Source: Isoptericola croceus
Lineage (GTDB): Bacteria; Actinomycetota; Actinomycetes; Actinomycetales; Cellulomonadaceae
Assembly: GCF_029382255.1 (NCBI RefSeq)
Contig: NZ_JARLLG010000001.1
Location: 992,001-1,056,000 of the forward strand
DNA: 64,000 bases
Reading direction: 5' to 3'
Part shown: one piece after another, positions 1 to 9,010 of the stretch
Layout: every line of letters begins with the position of its first letter
Numbering within the stretch: the stretch's first letter is position 1
The notes under the pieces: generated by a model
Told to the model about the DNA's origin: nothing
Databases searched by the model: none
Seen by the model: the letters and a program-made list of their open reading frames with translations, nothing else
Made by a program: the position numbers and the translations under genes

Positions 1-785
1 AAGACGACGTTCGGGTTCTTGCCGCCGAGCTCGAGCGCCACCTTCTTGACCGTGGCAGCCGCGTTCGCCGCGATGACGCGCCCCGTGACGAGGCCGCCCG
101 TGAAGGAGACCAGGTCGACGTCGGGGTGCTCGGAGAGCGGCCCGCCGGCGGTCGGGCCGGAGCCCAGCACGAGGTTGGCCACGCCCGCGGGGACCCCGGC
201 GTCGGTCAGCAGGTCCATGAGGAGGATCGCGGTGTGCGGCGTCAGCTCGGAGGGCTTGAGCACGAACGTGTTGCCCGCTGCCAGGCAGGGCGCCACCTTC
301 CACGCGGTCTGCAGCAGCGGGTAGTTCCATGGGGTGATGAGCCCGCACACGCCCACCGGCTCGTGCTGGATCCGGCTGAGCACGTCCGGGCTGCCGGCGT
401 CGACGATCCGGCCGGCCTCCGAGCCCGCGAGCTTGCCGTAGTACCGCAGGCAGGCGGTGACGTCGTCCATGTCGATGCGGGACTCGACGAGGCGCTTGCC
501 CGTGTCGAGCGACTCGGCGCGGGCGAACTCCTCCTTGCGTTCGACGAGCAGGTCGGCGGCCCGCAGGAGGAGGTCGCCGCGCTCGGGCGCGGTCGTGCCG
601 CGCCACGGCCCGGCGTCGAACGCACGCCGGGCGGCTGCGATGGCGCGCTCGGTGTCCGCGGGAGCGGCCTCGCTGACGGCGGCGACGAGCGTGCCGTCGG
701 CAGGGCAGCGGATCTCGCGGGTGCCGCCGTCGGCCGCGGCCTCCCAGCGTCCGTCGATGTACAGGGTGGTGACGTCGTCTGTCAT
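1..785 (-). CDS. betB: betaine-aldehyde dehydrogenase family protein, C-terminus beyond window
   Basis: NAD(P)-dependent aldehyde dehydrogenase; the best guess is oxidation of betaine aldehyde to glycine betaine. The 261 visible residues start MTDDVTTLYIDGRWE and carry the family core ITPWNYPLLQTAWKVAP, the NAD-binding FTGGLVTGR segment and ELGGKNPNVVF at the window edge. The catalytic Cys lies past position 1 and cannot be checked. The start is supported by a GGAGGATCCC Shine-Dalgarno. The gene begins 12 bp after the stop of a BCCT transporter on the same strand, so the two probably form a betaine uptake and synthesis operon. The substrate assignment rests on this context; another aldehyde is possible. 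Confidence 0.8.
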   Translation of the reverse strand, partial: MTDDVTTLYIDGRWEAAADGGTREIRCPADGTLVAAVSEAAPADTERAIAAARRAFDAGPWRGTTAPERGDLLLRAADLLVERKEEFARAESLDTGKRLVESRIDMDDVTACLRYYGKLAGSEAGRIVDAGSPDVLSRIQHEPVGVCGLITPWNYPLLQTAWKVAPCLAAGNTFVLKPSELTPHTAILLMDLLTDAGVPAGVANLVLGSGPTAGGPLSEHPDVDLVSFTGGLVTGRVIAANAAATVKKVALELGGKNPNVV

Positions 786-797
786 GGGATCCTCCGG

Positions 798-2873
798 TCA
801 GACGTCGGTGTGGTCGATGGACACCGCGGGGGCGGCCGAGGACTCCTTGAACACGACGTGTCGCTCGAACTGGTCGAGCACGTCGCCGATCAGCTGTTCC
901 TTCGTCCACCCGGTGACCTCGTAGCCCTGCGAGCCCTCGGTGAGGTAGACCTCGACCCGCAGGTAGGTGGCCTCTGACTGCGGCTTCGCGGCGAAGGAGG
1001 GCATCTCGGCCTCGACCGGGTAGAGCCGGTAGCGGAACGGCTCGTCGTCGTCGTGGACGACGGCGAGGGTCAGGATCGGCAGGCCCTGCGGCCCGTCGTC
1101 GGACCGGTCGCAGCGGGCGGTGACGCCCCGGTCGCGCAGCTCGGCCGCGACCTCGTCGAGCGCCGGTGAGCAGACCTCCTCGAGGAAGCGCGCGATCGGC
1201 TTGTGCCCCGGATAGGAGACGAGGCGGTGCAGCCGGTGGCGCCACGCACCGCTCTCGGCGTGGGTGCGGCCGGAGAGCGTCGCGGGCAGGGCGTTCTGCG
1301 CCGAGTCCAGCTTCTGCCCCTCGGCGTGCAGCGTGCGGTACAGGGACACCATGACCAGCAGCAGGACGAACGAGAACGGCAGCCCCATGATCATCGTCGC
1401 ACCCTGCAGGGTGCCCAGACCGCCGGCGGTCAGCATGCCGAGGGTGATCATGCCGATCAGGACGGCCCAGACGACCCGCAGCCAGGGCACGGCGTCGTCC
1501 TTCGGGGAGCGCGGGTCCGTCGAGAACTTGGCGAGCACGAGGGCGCCGGAGTCGGCCGAGGTGACGAAGAACAGCAGCCCCACGAAGATCGCGACGGAGA
1601 TCATCAGGCCCGCGGCGGGGAACTGCTGGAGCAACCCGAACAGGCCCCCGGCGGGGTCGTCCATCGCGGTCTGGATGAAGGCCGCACCCTCCTCGGTGCC
1701 GTCACGGCCGAGCTGGAGGGTCGTGTTGCCGAAGACGGACACCCACACCAGGACGAAGCCGAACGGGATCGTCATGGTGCCGAGCACGAACTGGCGGATG
1801 GTGCGCCCACGGGAGATGCGGGCCAGGAACAGCCCGACGAACGGCGCCCAGGCGACCCACCAGGCCCAGAAGAAGAGCGTCCAGGCGTTCATCCACTCGG
1901 TCGGGGCCTCGAACGCCATGGTGTCGAGCGTGAGTACCGGCAGCTGGGCGATGTAGTCGCCGGCGTTCATCACCAGGCCGTTGAGCAGGAACGCGGTGTC
2001 GCCGGTGAACAGCACGAAGGCGAGGAGCACGAAGGCGAGGACGGCCTGGATCTCGGACAGGCGCCGCACACCGCGCGCCACACCCGAGATCGTCGAGACG
2101 ATCGACATGATCACGGCCACGACGATGAGGCAGATCTGGACGAGGAGCCCGTCGTCGACCCCGGTGAGCTCGTGGAGGCCGCGGCTGAGCATCGAGACGC
2201 CGATGCCGAGGGTCGCGGCGAGGCCGAAGACGGTGCCCATCACGGCGGCGATGTCGATGAGATGACCTGCGCGGCCCCACACCCGGTCCCCGAAGAGCGG
2301 CTGCAGCACGGATCGCAGCGAGAGCGGCAGACCGCGGCGGTAGTGGAAGTACGCGAGGGCCATACCGAGCAGGGCGTACATGGCCCAGCCGATGAGGCCG
2401 TAGTGGAAGAGCGTCCACACGATCGCCTCACGGGCGGCGGCGGACGTACCACCCTCGATGAGCGGCGGGGCGAGGTACTGCGCGGCCGGTTCGGCCACGG
2501 AGAAGAACATCAGGTCTGTGCCGATGCCCGCGGCGAAGAGCATGGCCGCCCAGGTGAAGATGTTGAACTGCGGCTTCGACTCCTCCGGGCCGAGCTTGAC
2601 GCGCCCCGCGCGGCTGATCCCGACGACGAGGACGAAGACGAGGATGGCCGCCGCCAGCAGGAAGTACCACCACCCGAACCAGGTCGAGATCCAGCCGACG
2701 AGGACGAAGATCGCGTTCTCCGCGTCGCCCGGGCGGACCATGGCCCACACGGCGAGCGCCAGGATGACGGCCGCCGACCCGATCAGGACGACAGGGTTGA
2801 TCTTTCGGGCGTTCCCGATCTCGGTGTCGGTATGGTCCTCGGTCGCGGACACGCTGCTGTCGGCGGTGGTCAT
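798..2873 (-). CDS. betT: BCCT-family choline/betaine transporter
   Basis: Secondary transporter of the betaine/choline/carnitine family in the cytoplasmic membrane, 691 aa. About twelve hydrophobic segments are visible. The family signature WAWWVAWAPFVGLFLARISR lies near residues 330-350. A soluble C-terminal tail of about 150 residues, as in BetT-type and osmosensing BCCT members, ends in an acidic stretch. The ORF is open further upstream to 2999, but the start at 2873 has an AGGGAGGA Shine-Dalgarno and begins MTTADSSVSATEDH, followed by the first membrane segment after about 25 residues, so it is preferred. Upstream of betB with a 12-bp gap. Choline as substrate is inferred from the dehydrogenase neighbour; no choline dehydrogenase is in the window. 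Confidence 0.85.
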   Translation of the reverse strand: MTTADSSVSATEDHTDTEIGNARKINPVVLIGSAAVILALAVWAMVRPGDAENAIFVLVGWISTWFGWWYFLLAAAILVFVLVVGISRAGRVKLGPEESKPQFNIFTWAAMLFAAGIGTDLMFFSVAEPAAQYLAPPLIEGGTSAAAREAIVWTLFHYGLIGWAMYALLGMALAYFHYRRGLPLSLRSVLQPLFGDRVWGRAGHLIDIAAVMGTVFGLAATLGIGVSMLSRGLHELTGVDDGLLVQICLIVVAVIMSIVSTISGVARGVRRLSEIQAVLAFVLLAFVLFTGDTAFLLNGLVMNAGDYIAQLPVLTLDTMAFEAPTEWMNAWTLFFWAWWVAWAPFVGLFLARISRGRTIRQFVLGTMTIPFGFVLVWVSVFGNTTLQLGRDGTEEGAAFIQTAMDDPAGGLFGLLQQFPAAGLMISVAIFVGLLFFVTSADSGALVLAKFSTDPRSPKDDAVPWLRVVWAVLIGMITLGMLTAGGLGTLQGATMIMGLPFSFVLLLVMVSLYRTLHAEGQKLDSAQNALPATLSGRTHAESGAWRHRLHRLVSYPGHKPIARFLEEVCSPALDEVAAELRDRGVTARCDRSDDGPQGLPILTLAVVHDDDEPFRYRLYPVEAEMPSFAAKPQSEATYLRVEVYLTEGSQGYEVTGWTKEQLIGDVLDQFERHVVFKESSAAPAVSIDHTDV

Positions 2874-3060
2874 GGGTTCCTCCCTGCTGGTCACGCTCGC
2901 CGGGGAACGATCGGCGCGCACCGCGATTGCCGTGGGGCCACGGAAGTCGACGCCGCGCATCTTCGGACGCGCGTTGGTGGGCGGGCGTGTGCCCGTCACG
3001 GTAGCGCGACCGGTCCGGCTTGGGAACCTTGGGACATTTCGCTGGGCGAGACCCTCGGCG

Positions 3061-3262
3061 CTGCGCCTCCGCCTCAGCCGGTGTCTTCTGGTCGGCCGAG
3101 TCTGCGGCTGCGCGCCGTGCGCGTACCTCGTTCCTCGGTCCGCACTCTTCGCTGCGCCTCCGCCTCAGCCGGTGTCTTCTGGTCGGCCGAGTCTGCGGCT
3201 GCGCGCCGTGCGCGTACCTCGTTCCTCGGTCCGCACTCTTCGCTGCGCCTCCGCCTCAGCCT
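3061..3262. repeat. 91-bp tandem repeat, about 2.2 copies
   Basis: The 91-bp unit at 3061-3151 is repeated exactly at 3152-3242, and a third copy begins at 3243 and breaks off after about 20 bp, at the stop codon of the mrp gene. The unit starts CTGCGCCTCCGCCTCAGCC. As 91 is not a multiple of three, it cannot be a coding repeat extending Mrp in one frame. The gene-free interval between mrp and betT (2874-3261) otherwise shows only the presumed betT promoter region, where I see no clear boxes. Confidence 0.9.
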
Positions 3263-4431
3263 CAGCCGACGGGCGTGACGCCGAGCTGCCTGCCGGCCAG
3301 GCCGCGCGCACGCCGGGCCAGACGGCGGGCGACGTCCCGCAGCACCTGGGCGCCGGGGGACTCCGGGTCGGTCAGCACCACCGGGGTGCCGTCGTCGCCA
3401 CCCTCGCGGACGGCGACGTCCAGCGGTATCTGGCCGAGGAGCGGGACGTCGGTGCCGACGGTCTCGGTGAGCCGCCGGGCGACGGCCGACCCGCCGCCCG
3501 AGCCGAAGAGCTCCAGGCGTGTGCCGTCGGTCTGGACCAACCACGACATGTTCTCGACCACGCCGACGAGGCCCTGGGACGTCTGGATGGCGACGGACCC
3601 GGCGCGCTCGGCCACCTCGGCGGCGGCGACCTGCGGCGTCGTGACGACGAGGATCTCGCTGCCCGGCAGGAGCTGGGCCACGGAGATCGCGATGTCCCCG
3701 GTGCCGGGGGGCAGGTCGAGCAGCAGCACGTCGAGGTCGCCCCAGTAGACGTCGGCGAGGAACTGCTCCAGGGCTCGGTGCAGCATCGGGCCTCGCCACA
3801 CGACCGGCTGGCCGGCGGGGACGAACATACCGATCGAGACGACCTTGACCCCGTGCGCGATCGGCGGCAGGAGCATCGAGTCGACCCGGGTGGGCTGGCG
3901 GTCCACGCCGAGCATCCGGGGGATCGAGAAGCCGTAGATGTCGGCGTCGATCACGCCGACGCTGAGCCCGTCGGCCGCCATCGCGGCGGCCAGGTTCGCC
4001 GTCACGGACGACTTGCCGACACCGCCCTTGCCGGACGCGACGGCGAAGACCTTCGTCAGCGAGCCCTTCTGCGCGAACGGGATGATCGGGTCGCCCACGC
4101 CACCGCGGAGCCGCGAGCGCAGCGCCTTGCGCTGCTCGGGGGTCATCACGCCGAGCTCGACGTCCACGGTGCCGACGCCGTCGACCGCCGAGGTCGCGGC
4201 CGTCACGTCGCGCACCAGCGTCGACTTCATGGGGCACCCGGCGATGGTGAGGTCGACGCCGACCGTGACGTGCGCGCCGGCCGCTCCGTCGCCGGTCGCC
4301 GCGTCCGGTGCGCTCACGGTGACCGAGCGGATCATGTCCAGCTCGGTCAGGGGGCGGCGGATCTCGGGGTCGACGACGGCGGACAGCGCGTCGCGGACGC
4401 GTGCCTCGAGGTCGGGGGTGGGTGAAGCCAT
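3262..4431 (-). CDS. mrp: Mrp/ApbC-family iron-sulfur carrier P-loop ATPase
   Basis: Cytoplasmic P-loop NTPase thought to bind and hand over Fe-S clusters (Mrp/NBP35/ApbC family), 389 aa. Residues 1-105 form a MIP18/DUF59-type domain with AGCPMKSTL. The deviant Walker A GKGGVGKSS is at about 134-142, followed by VIDADIYGFSIPRML and LLLDLPPGTGD. The CxxC pair that binds a bridging cluster in many Mrp proteins is absent: the equivalent stretch reads MSWLVQTDGTRLELFGSGGG. I recall mycobacterial Mrp lacking it too, so it may be a lineage trait. The start is ATG, 78 bp from the divergent stress-protein gene. The stop lies at the edge of the 91-bp tandem repeat. Confidence 0.9.
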   Translation of the reverse strand: MASPTPDLEARVRDALSAVVDPEIRRPLTELDMIRSVTVSAPDAATGDGAAGAHVTVGVDLTIAGCPMKSTLVRDVTAATSAVDGVGTVDVELGVMTPEQRKALRSRLRGGVGDPIIPFAQKGSLTKVFAVASGKGGVGKSSVTANLAAAMAADGLSVGVIDADIYGFSIPRMLGVDRQPTRVDSMLLPPIAHGVKVVSIGMFVPAGQPVVWRGPMLHRALEQFLADVYWGDLDVLLLDLPPGTGDIAISVAQLLPGSEILVVTTPQVAAAEVAERAGSVAIQTSQGLVGVVENMSWLVQTDGTRLELFGSGGGSAVARRLTETVGTDVPLLGQIPLDVAVREGGDDGTPVVLTDPESPGAQVLRDVARRLARRARGLAGRQLGVTPVG

Positions 4432-4509
4432 GGTCCGATCCTACGGACCGGGCGGCATGAACCTGCCACGGTGTGGCCCGCTCGGCGCCACGTACGGGAT
4501 ACTGGCCAG

Positions 4510-5304
4510 ATGAGCTTGAACCGCCAGAACGTCGTGCCCCGTGTGCCGACCCTGCCCAAGGGAGAGGAGATCGCCGCCTACGACTCCTACCTGGAGGCGC
4601 AGAAGGCGGTCGACTACCTCTCGGACGAGAAGTTCGCCGTCCAGCACGTCACCATCGTGGGCACCGACCTGCGCATGGTCGAACGCGTCACCGGCAGGCT
4701 GACCTACGGGCGGGTGGCGCTCGCCGGCGCCCTGTCGGGTGCCTGGTTCGGTTTCTTCGTCGGGCTTCTGCTCACCTTGTTCGCGGGTGGGGCCACGAGC
4801 GTGTTGATCGTCGCCCTGGGGCTCGGTGCAGGTTTCGGGCTGATGTTCTCCGTGCTGTCCTACGCGTTCACCGGCGGCCGGCGGGACTTCACCTCGCAGT
4901 CGCAGATCGTCGCCTCGACGTACGCGATCCTGTGCGCGACCGAGCAGGCCGGGGAAGCGCGGCGCATGCTCGCGGCGTCACCCAGCGGCCTCGGCAAGCA
5001 GCGCACCCCGCAGCGCCCCGCGGCCTCGGTCGCCCCGTCCGCGCCGGACCCTCGGTGGACCATGCCCGACGGCGCCCCGCGCTACGGGGCCATGCGACCC
5101 GGCGGCTCCGAGGGATCGGGCGGATCCTCGACCTCGTCCGTGGCGGGCGGCGAAGGGCCGTCGCACCCGCAGCCACCTGCCGGCACCGAGCTGCCCCAGG
5201 ACTCCACGAGGACGGACCCGCAGCCGCCGACCCCCTCGACGTCGGCGGCGCCTGAGTCGACGGTGGACCCGGACGACCCGTACGCGCCGCCGCGGAACCG
5301 ATAG
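4510..5304 (+). CDS. general stress protein 17M-like membrane protein
   Basis: 264 aa. Residues 12-60 (LPKGEEIAAYDSYLEAQKAV and onward) match the alpha/beta domain annotated as general stress protein 17M-like. Two hydrophobic Gly-rich segments at about 72-120 may be membrane-spanning, and the C-terminal ~110 residues are a Pro/Ser/Thr-rich, probably disordered tail. A reader extending upstream finds a longer ORF from 4471, but GATACT at 4498-4503 lies exactly 6 nt before ATG 4510 and there is no Shine-Dalgarno, so a leaderless start at 4510 is preferred. Molecular function is not known to me. Confidence 0.75.
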   Translation: MSLNRQNVVPRVPTLPKGEEIAAYDSYLEAQKAVDYLSDEKFAVQHVTIVGTDLRMVERVTGRLTYGRVALAGALSGAWFGFFVGLLLTLFAGGATSVLIVALGLGAGFGLMFSVLSYAFTGGRRDFTSQSQIVASTYAILCATEQAGEARRMLAASPSGLGKQRTPQRPAASVAPSAPDPRWTMPDGAPRYGAMRPGGSEGSGGSSTSSVAGGEGPSHPQPPAGTELPQDSTRTDPQPPTPSTSAAPESTVDPDDPYAPPRNR

Positions 5305-5334
5305 CCGGGGCGCGCCGCCGCTTCATCTGATCTG

Positions 5335-5394
5335 TTCGGCACGACGAGGCCGGGTCGGTACTCCTGTGTACCGACCCGGCCGCGTCGTACCGAC
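5335..5394. repeat. dispersed palindromic element, copy 1
   Basis: 60-bp imperfect palindrome with 27-nt arms and a 6-nt loop (5362-5367). The inner arm reads GGCCGGGTCGGTAC and its complement GTACCGACCCGGCC. It lies 30 bp after the stress-protein stop and is followed by CTGAC, as are the other two copies (6486-6545, 51394-51453). It could act as a terminator, although no U-tract follows. The inner base pair is T-A here and C-G in the other copies. Confidence 0.9.
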
Positions 5395-5500
5395 CTGACG
5401 GTGGCTCGACGTGATCAGACGTCGTCCACCGGCCGACGCCTTCCACAGCACGTCGGGTGCTCGTTGCCCGGGGTGGGCACGGCGCACCAGCCTGGCGGTC

Positions 5501-6463
5501 ATGATCGGACCTGGAGACCTCGTTCTCGCACGTGACCATGACCGCAAGGAGCTGCACCGCGCACTGCAGGGTGGCGTGGCGACACGGCTCCGGGTGGGCG
5601 CCTACCTCGGGGTCGACGCCGACGATGGTCGTTCGGCGCAGGGCGCACGTCGGGCGAAGATACTGATGCGCGCGGTGCACCGACAACTGCGTGCCGCGCA
5701 CACGTTCAGCCACCAGAGCGCAGCGCTGTGGTGGGGTTGCTCGCTGTGGAAGCACCCCGACCAGACGCACCTCGTCCAGGACTATCGGGCCTCGGGACGC
5801 GCGGCGAAGGATCTGAAGCGGCACCGCGGCACCGTGCCGGACGACCAGCGGGCCCTGGAACGAGGGCTGCCGGTCACCACGTTGGCCCGCACGGTCGTCG
5901 ACTGTGCCCTGACCATGCACCCGATGGAGGCGCTCGTCATCGCGGACTCCGCGCTCCGCCTCCAGCCTGCTCTCGACCTGGACGAGGCCCGGTCGATCCT
6001 CGACGGGGTCCTGCGCCGCAACGGGCGGGTCCGCGCGCGGTGGGTGCTGGACCATGCGGACGGCGGTGCGGACTCGCCGTGGGAGACGTGGACACGCTAT
6101 CTCTGCCTGCGGGTTTCCCTGCCTCGTCCGCTCACCCAGGCGCCGGTCGTCACACGGCTCGGCACCTTCCACCGCGACCTGGGGTGGCCCGACCACGGTG
6201 TCTACGTCGAGTTCGACGGGCGGGTGAAGTACCTCGACGACGGCGTCCGGCGTGGCCACGACGCCCGCGAGGAGCTGCTCCGGGAGAAGCGCCGGACCGA
6301 CGCGCTGCACGAGGCAGGTGTGCTTCCGGTGCGGGTCATGGCCGGTGACGCCAGACCGGCTCCCGGCACGGAGACGGTGCTGCAGCGGATCGCCCGCCGC
6401 TTCCCGGCACAGGTGCGGCGACAGCTCCGGGTGGTGCCCTTCCTCCCGCCGCCGGTGGTCTGA
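5501..6463 (+). CDS. DUF559-type protein with AbiEi-like N-terminal region, putative nuclease
   Basis: 320 aa from this ATG (the frame is open from GTG 5411). The N-terminal half has the pattern of actinobacterial proteins annotated AbiEi-antitoxin-like: HQSAALWWG, then PVTTLARTVVDCAL. The C-terminal half has the DUF559/Vsr-like endonuclease pattern: a hydrophobic strand with VYVEFDGRVKYLDDG, then REEKRRTD-like EKRRTDALHEAGVLPVRV. In this family the Glu/Asp and Lys of such strands are candidate metal-site residues. The product is a putative DNA nuclease of unknown biological role; paralogues are common in actinomycetes. No toxin partner is adjacent. The gene is bracketed by two copies of the palindromic element. 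Neither start has a good ribosome site. Confidence 0.65.
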   Translation: MIGPGDLVLARDHDRKELHRALQGGVATRLRVGAYLGVDADDGRSAQGARRAKILMRAVHRQLRAAHTFSHQSAALWWGCSLWKHPDQTHLVQDYRASGRAAKDLKRHRGTVPDDQRALERGLPVTTLARTVVDCALTMHPMEALVIADSALRLQPALDLDEARSILDGVLRRNGRVRARWVLDHADGGADSPWETWTRYLCLRVSLPRPLTQAPVVTRLGTFHRDLGWPDHGVYVEFDGRVKYLDDGVRRGHDAREELLREKRRTDALHEAGVLPVRVMAGDARPAPGTETVLQRIARRFPAQVRRQLRVVPFLPPPVV

Positions 6464-6485
6464 CCCGATCGACCCACAGGATGAG

Positions 6486-6545
6486 TTCGGCAGGACGCGG
6501 CCGGGTCGGCACCCATGAGTGCCGACCCGGCCGCGTCGTACCGAA
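6486..6545. repeat. dispersed palindromic element, copy 2
   Basis: Same element as at 5335-5394. The 27-nt arms match at 25 positions, and the 6-nt loop is CCATGA. The inner arm is GGCCGGGTCGGCAC, paired with GTGCCGACCCGGCC. It lies between the convergent stops of the DUF559 gene and pepP, where a bidirectional terminator would be expected. Confidence 0.9.
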
Positions 6546-6578
6546 CTGACGGGCGCACCCGGCGCGCCCGAGAGAGTC

Positions 6579-8123
6579 TCAGCCGTGCAGCCGCGCCATC
6601 CAGGCCTCGACGTCCTCCGGGCGGCGGGGGAGCGCCGCCGACAGGTTCTCGTTCCCGTCGGCGGTGACGAGCACGTCGTCCTCGATCCGCACACCGATGC
6701 CGCGGTACTCCGCCGGCACGGCGAGGTCGTCGGCCTTGAAGTACAACCCCGGCTCGATGGTGAAGATCATGCCCGGTTCCAGCACGCCGTCGAGGTACAT
6801 CTCGCGGCGGGCCTGCGCGCAGTCGTGCACGTCCAGACCGAGGTGGTGAGAGGTGCCGTGCACCATCCACCGGCGGTGCTGCTGCCCCTCGGGGGTCAGT
6901 GCCTCCTCGGCCGGGACCGGCAGCAGCCCCCACTCCTCGAGCCGTGCCGCGATGACCCCCATGGCCGCCGCGTGCACGTCGCGGAACTTCGCCCCGGGCT
7001 TGGCCACGGCGAACGCGGCGTCGGCGGCGTCGAGCACGGCGGTGTAGATGCGGCGCTGCACGTCGGTGTACTCGCCGTCGACCGGCAGGGTGCGGGTGAC
7101 GTCGGCGGTGTAGAGCTCGTCGACCTCGACACCGCCGTCGAGCAGGACCATCTCGCCGGACCGGACGGCGCCGTCGTTGGTGATCCAGTGCAGCGTCGTG
7201 GCGTGCTCGCCGGCAGCGGCGATCGTCTCGTAGCCCACCGTGTTGCCCTCGAGACGCGCGTGAGCGTCGAACGTGGTCTCGATGACCCGCTCGCCGCGGC
7301 GGTGCTCGAGGGCGCGAGGCAGGGCGCGCACCACGGCCTCGAAGCCCGCGATCGTGTGGTCGACGGCGGCGCGCATCAGCTCGATCTCGAGCTCGTCCTT
7401 GACCAGGCGCAGCTCGGAGACGGCCTCGGCCAGCGCCTCGTCGGACGCAGCTTCCTCGGTGCCGGCCTCGGTGCGGATCGCCTCGACCAGGGCCGCGATC
7501 TCGTCGTCGGCCTCGGTGATCACCAGCACCTGCACGCCGTCGGCGTCGACGTCCTTGGCGAGCGACTCGCGCAGCTCGTCCACGTGCCGCGCCTCGATGC
7601 CCGTCAGCGTGGTGACGTCGTCGAGGCTCGGCCGGGCGCCCACCCAGAACTCCCCGTAGCGGGCGTCGGCGTAGAACTCCTCGGTGTTGCGCGGAGCCAG
7701 CGGGCGCACGTAGAGCACCGCGTGGTGGTTCGAGCCGGTGCCGTCCGCGCCGGGGTCGCCCTCGCCCTCCGCGACGGGGTGCAGCACGAGCACGGCGTCG
7801 GGCTCCTGGTCGGTGCCCAGCCCGGTGAGGTGGGCGAAGGCGGAGTGCGGCCGGAACCGGTAGTCCGTGTCGTTGGACCGTTGCTTGAGGGGACCGGCGG
7901 GGAGCACGAGCCGCGTGCCCGGGAAGCGCGCGGACAGCTTCGACCGTCGCTCGGCGGTGAACGGCGCGGCGCGGCCCGGCGTCACGCCGAGGTCGGGGCG
8001 CGGTCCCCACTGCGAGGTGATGAAGTCCTTGAACGCCTGCGAGTCGGGGCGGTGGGAACGGTTGCTCCCGCGATCCTCGGCGGCCTCGTCGGTGGTCTGG
8101 TCGACCGGGGTGGTGTCGCTCAT
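6579..8123 (-). CDS. pepP: Xaa-Pro aminopeptidase (aminopeptidase P family, M24B)
   Basis: Metallopeptidase that removes N-terminal residues preceding proline; 514 aa, cytoplasmic. It has an N-terminal creatinase-like domain and a C-terminal pita-bread domain. All metal-ligand regions are visible: LLDGGVEVDELYTADVTRT near 325-343 (two Asp), HGTSHHLGLDVHD near 419 (His), IFTIEPGLYF near 450 (Glu) and GIGVRIEDD near 477 (Glu). The frame is open to 8177, but MSDTTPVDQ at 8123 is the likelier start. It follows the alpha/beta hydrolase gene by 50 bp on the same strand, so cotranscription is possible. Confidence 0.92.
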   Translation of the reverse strand: MSDTTPVDQTTDEAAEDRGSNRSHRPDSQAFKDFITSQWGPRPDLGVTPGRAAPFTAERRSKLSARFPGTRLVLPAGPLKQRSNDTDYRFRPHSAFAHLTGLGTDQEPDAVLVLHPVAEGEGDPGADGTGSNHHAVLYVRPLAPRNTEEFYADARYGEFWVGARPSLDDVTTLTGIEARHVDELRESLAKDVDADGVQVLVITEADDEIAALVEAIRTEAGTEEAASDEALAEAVSELRLVKDELEIELMRAAVDHTIAGFEAVVRALPRALEHRRGERVIETTFDAHARLEGNTVGYETIAAAGEHATTLHWITNDGAVRSGEMVLLDGGVEVDELYTADVTRTLPVDGEYTDVQRRIYTAVLDAADAAFAVAKPGAKFRDVHAAAMGVIAARLEEWGLLPVPAEEALTPEGQQHRRWMVHGTSHHLGLDVHDCAQARREMYLDGVLEPGMIFTIEPGLYFKADDLAVPAEYRGIGVRIEDDVLVTADGNENLSAALPRRPEDVEAWMARLHG

Positions 8124-8173
8124 GCCGTCCAGTGTCCCACCCACCGGACGGCCGGTCGAAAGGTCCTGGTGCG

Positions 8174-9010
8174 TCACCGGCGCGTGATCTCGTGGAGCGC
8201 CCGGGTCAGGGCGTCGTTGAACGCCGAGGGTGCGTCGGTGTTGACGTCGTGCCCCGCCTGCGGGATCACGACGAGCGCGCCGCGGTGGGCCGCCGCCAGG
8301 TGGCGGGACTCCTCGAGGCGCATCCGGTCACGTGCGCCGTTGACGAGCCAGACGGGCACGCGGATGGCGCGCAGGTCGGCGACCGTGGAGCGGCCGGCGA
8401 GACCGGTGAGGGCATCGGTCACGACGTCCCATCCGGGCCGGTACGCGCCGTCCGCCCGGGGTGTGCCGGTGAGCAGCTCCGCCACGGCGGTCCCGCCCGG
8501 TCGGCTGCGGCCCGTCAGCAGCGCGCTGCGCCAGGCACGGGTGGCCGTGCGCCGCGCCGACATCGTCCCCGAGACGGCGAGCCGTGCGGCGTCGCGGAAC
8601 AGCGCGACCGGCTTGCCGCGGGGATCGGCGGTGCACGCTGCGGCGACCACGCCGGCGAGCGGTGCTGCGGCGTCGGCGCCCGGCGCGACCAGAGCGCGGT
8701 GGGCAGCCCAGGCGAGCGAGGTGTACCCGCCGAGGGACAGCCCGACGACGACCACGGGGGTGCCGGAGGGAAACGAACCCGTCGCGGAGTCGATCACCTC
8801 GAACGCGCGGCCCATCGAGAAGCGCTCACCGTGGCGTGCGCCGTGGGCGGGCAGGTCGACAGCGACCGCCTCGTGCCCCGAGCCGCGCACGTGGTCGAGC
8901 TGTGCCCGCCAGATCGCCGACGACGTGCGCATGCCGTGGACGAAGACGACTCCGGGCCGCGCGGTCGCGGGCGGGACCGCGCGATGCGGGGTATCGGTCT
9001 GTTGGTTCAT
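8174..9010 (-). CDS. alpha/beta hydrolase
   Basis: 278-aa alpha/beta-hydrolase fold protein. VVFVHGMRTS supplies the oxyanion-hole region. The nucleophile elbow GLSLGG is near 87-92, the likely catalytic acid is in NGARDRM near 222, and the His is in AGHDVN near 252, so the Ser-Asp-His triad is complete. The substrate cannot be read from sequence. The start at ATG 9010 has GAGGAG directly before it, unusually close; the open frame to 9142 runs into the divergent PHP gene and is not favoured. Confidence 0.8.
   Translation of the reverse strand: MNQQTDTPHRAVPPATARPGVVFVHGMRTSSAIWRAQLDHVRGSGHEAVAVDLPAHGARHGERFSMGRAFEVIDSATGSFPSGTPVVVVGLSLGGYTSLAWAAHRALVAPGADAAAPLAGVVAAACTADPRGKPVALFRDAARLAVSGTMSARRTATRAWRSALLTGRSRPGGTAVAELLTGTPRADGAYRPGWDVVTDALTGLAGRSTVADLRAIRVPVWLVNGARDRMRLEESRHLAAAHRGALVVIPQAGHDVNTDAPSAFNDALTRALHEITRR

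Noticed and set aside
1203-3278. 691-codon plus-strand frame opposite the BCCT transporter
   Set aside because: Low-complexity His/Glu/Arg-rich translation typical of antisense frames; the minus-strand transporter has clear family signatures.
5411-6463. Functional AbiE-type toxin-antitoxin pair
   Set aside because: Only an AbiEi-like pattern in the N-terminal half of one protein; no AbiEii nucleotidyltransferase neighbour.
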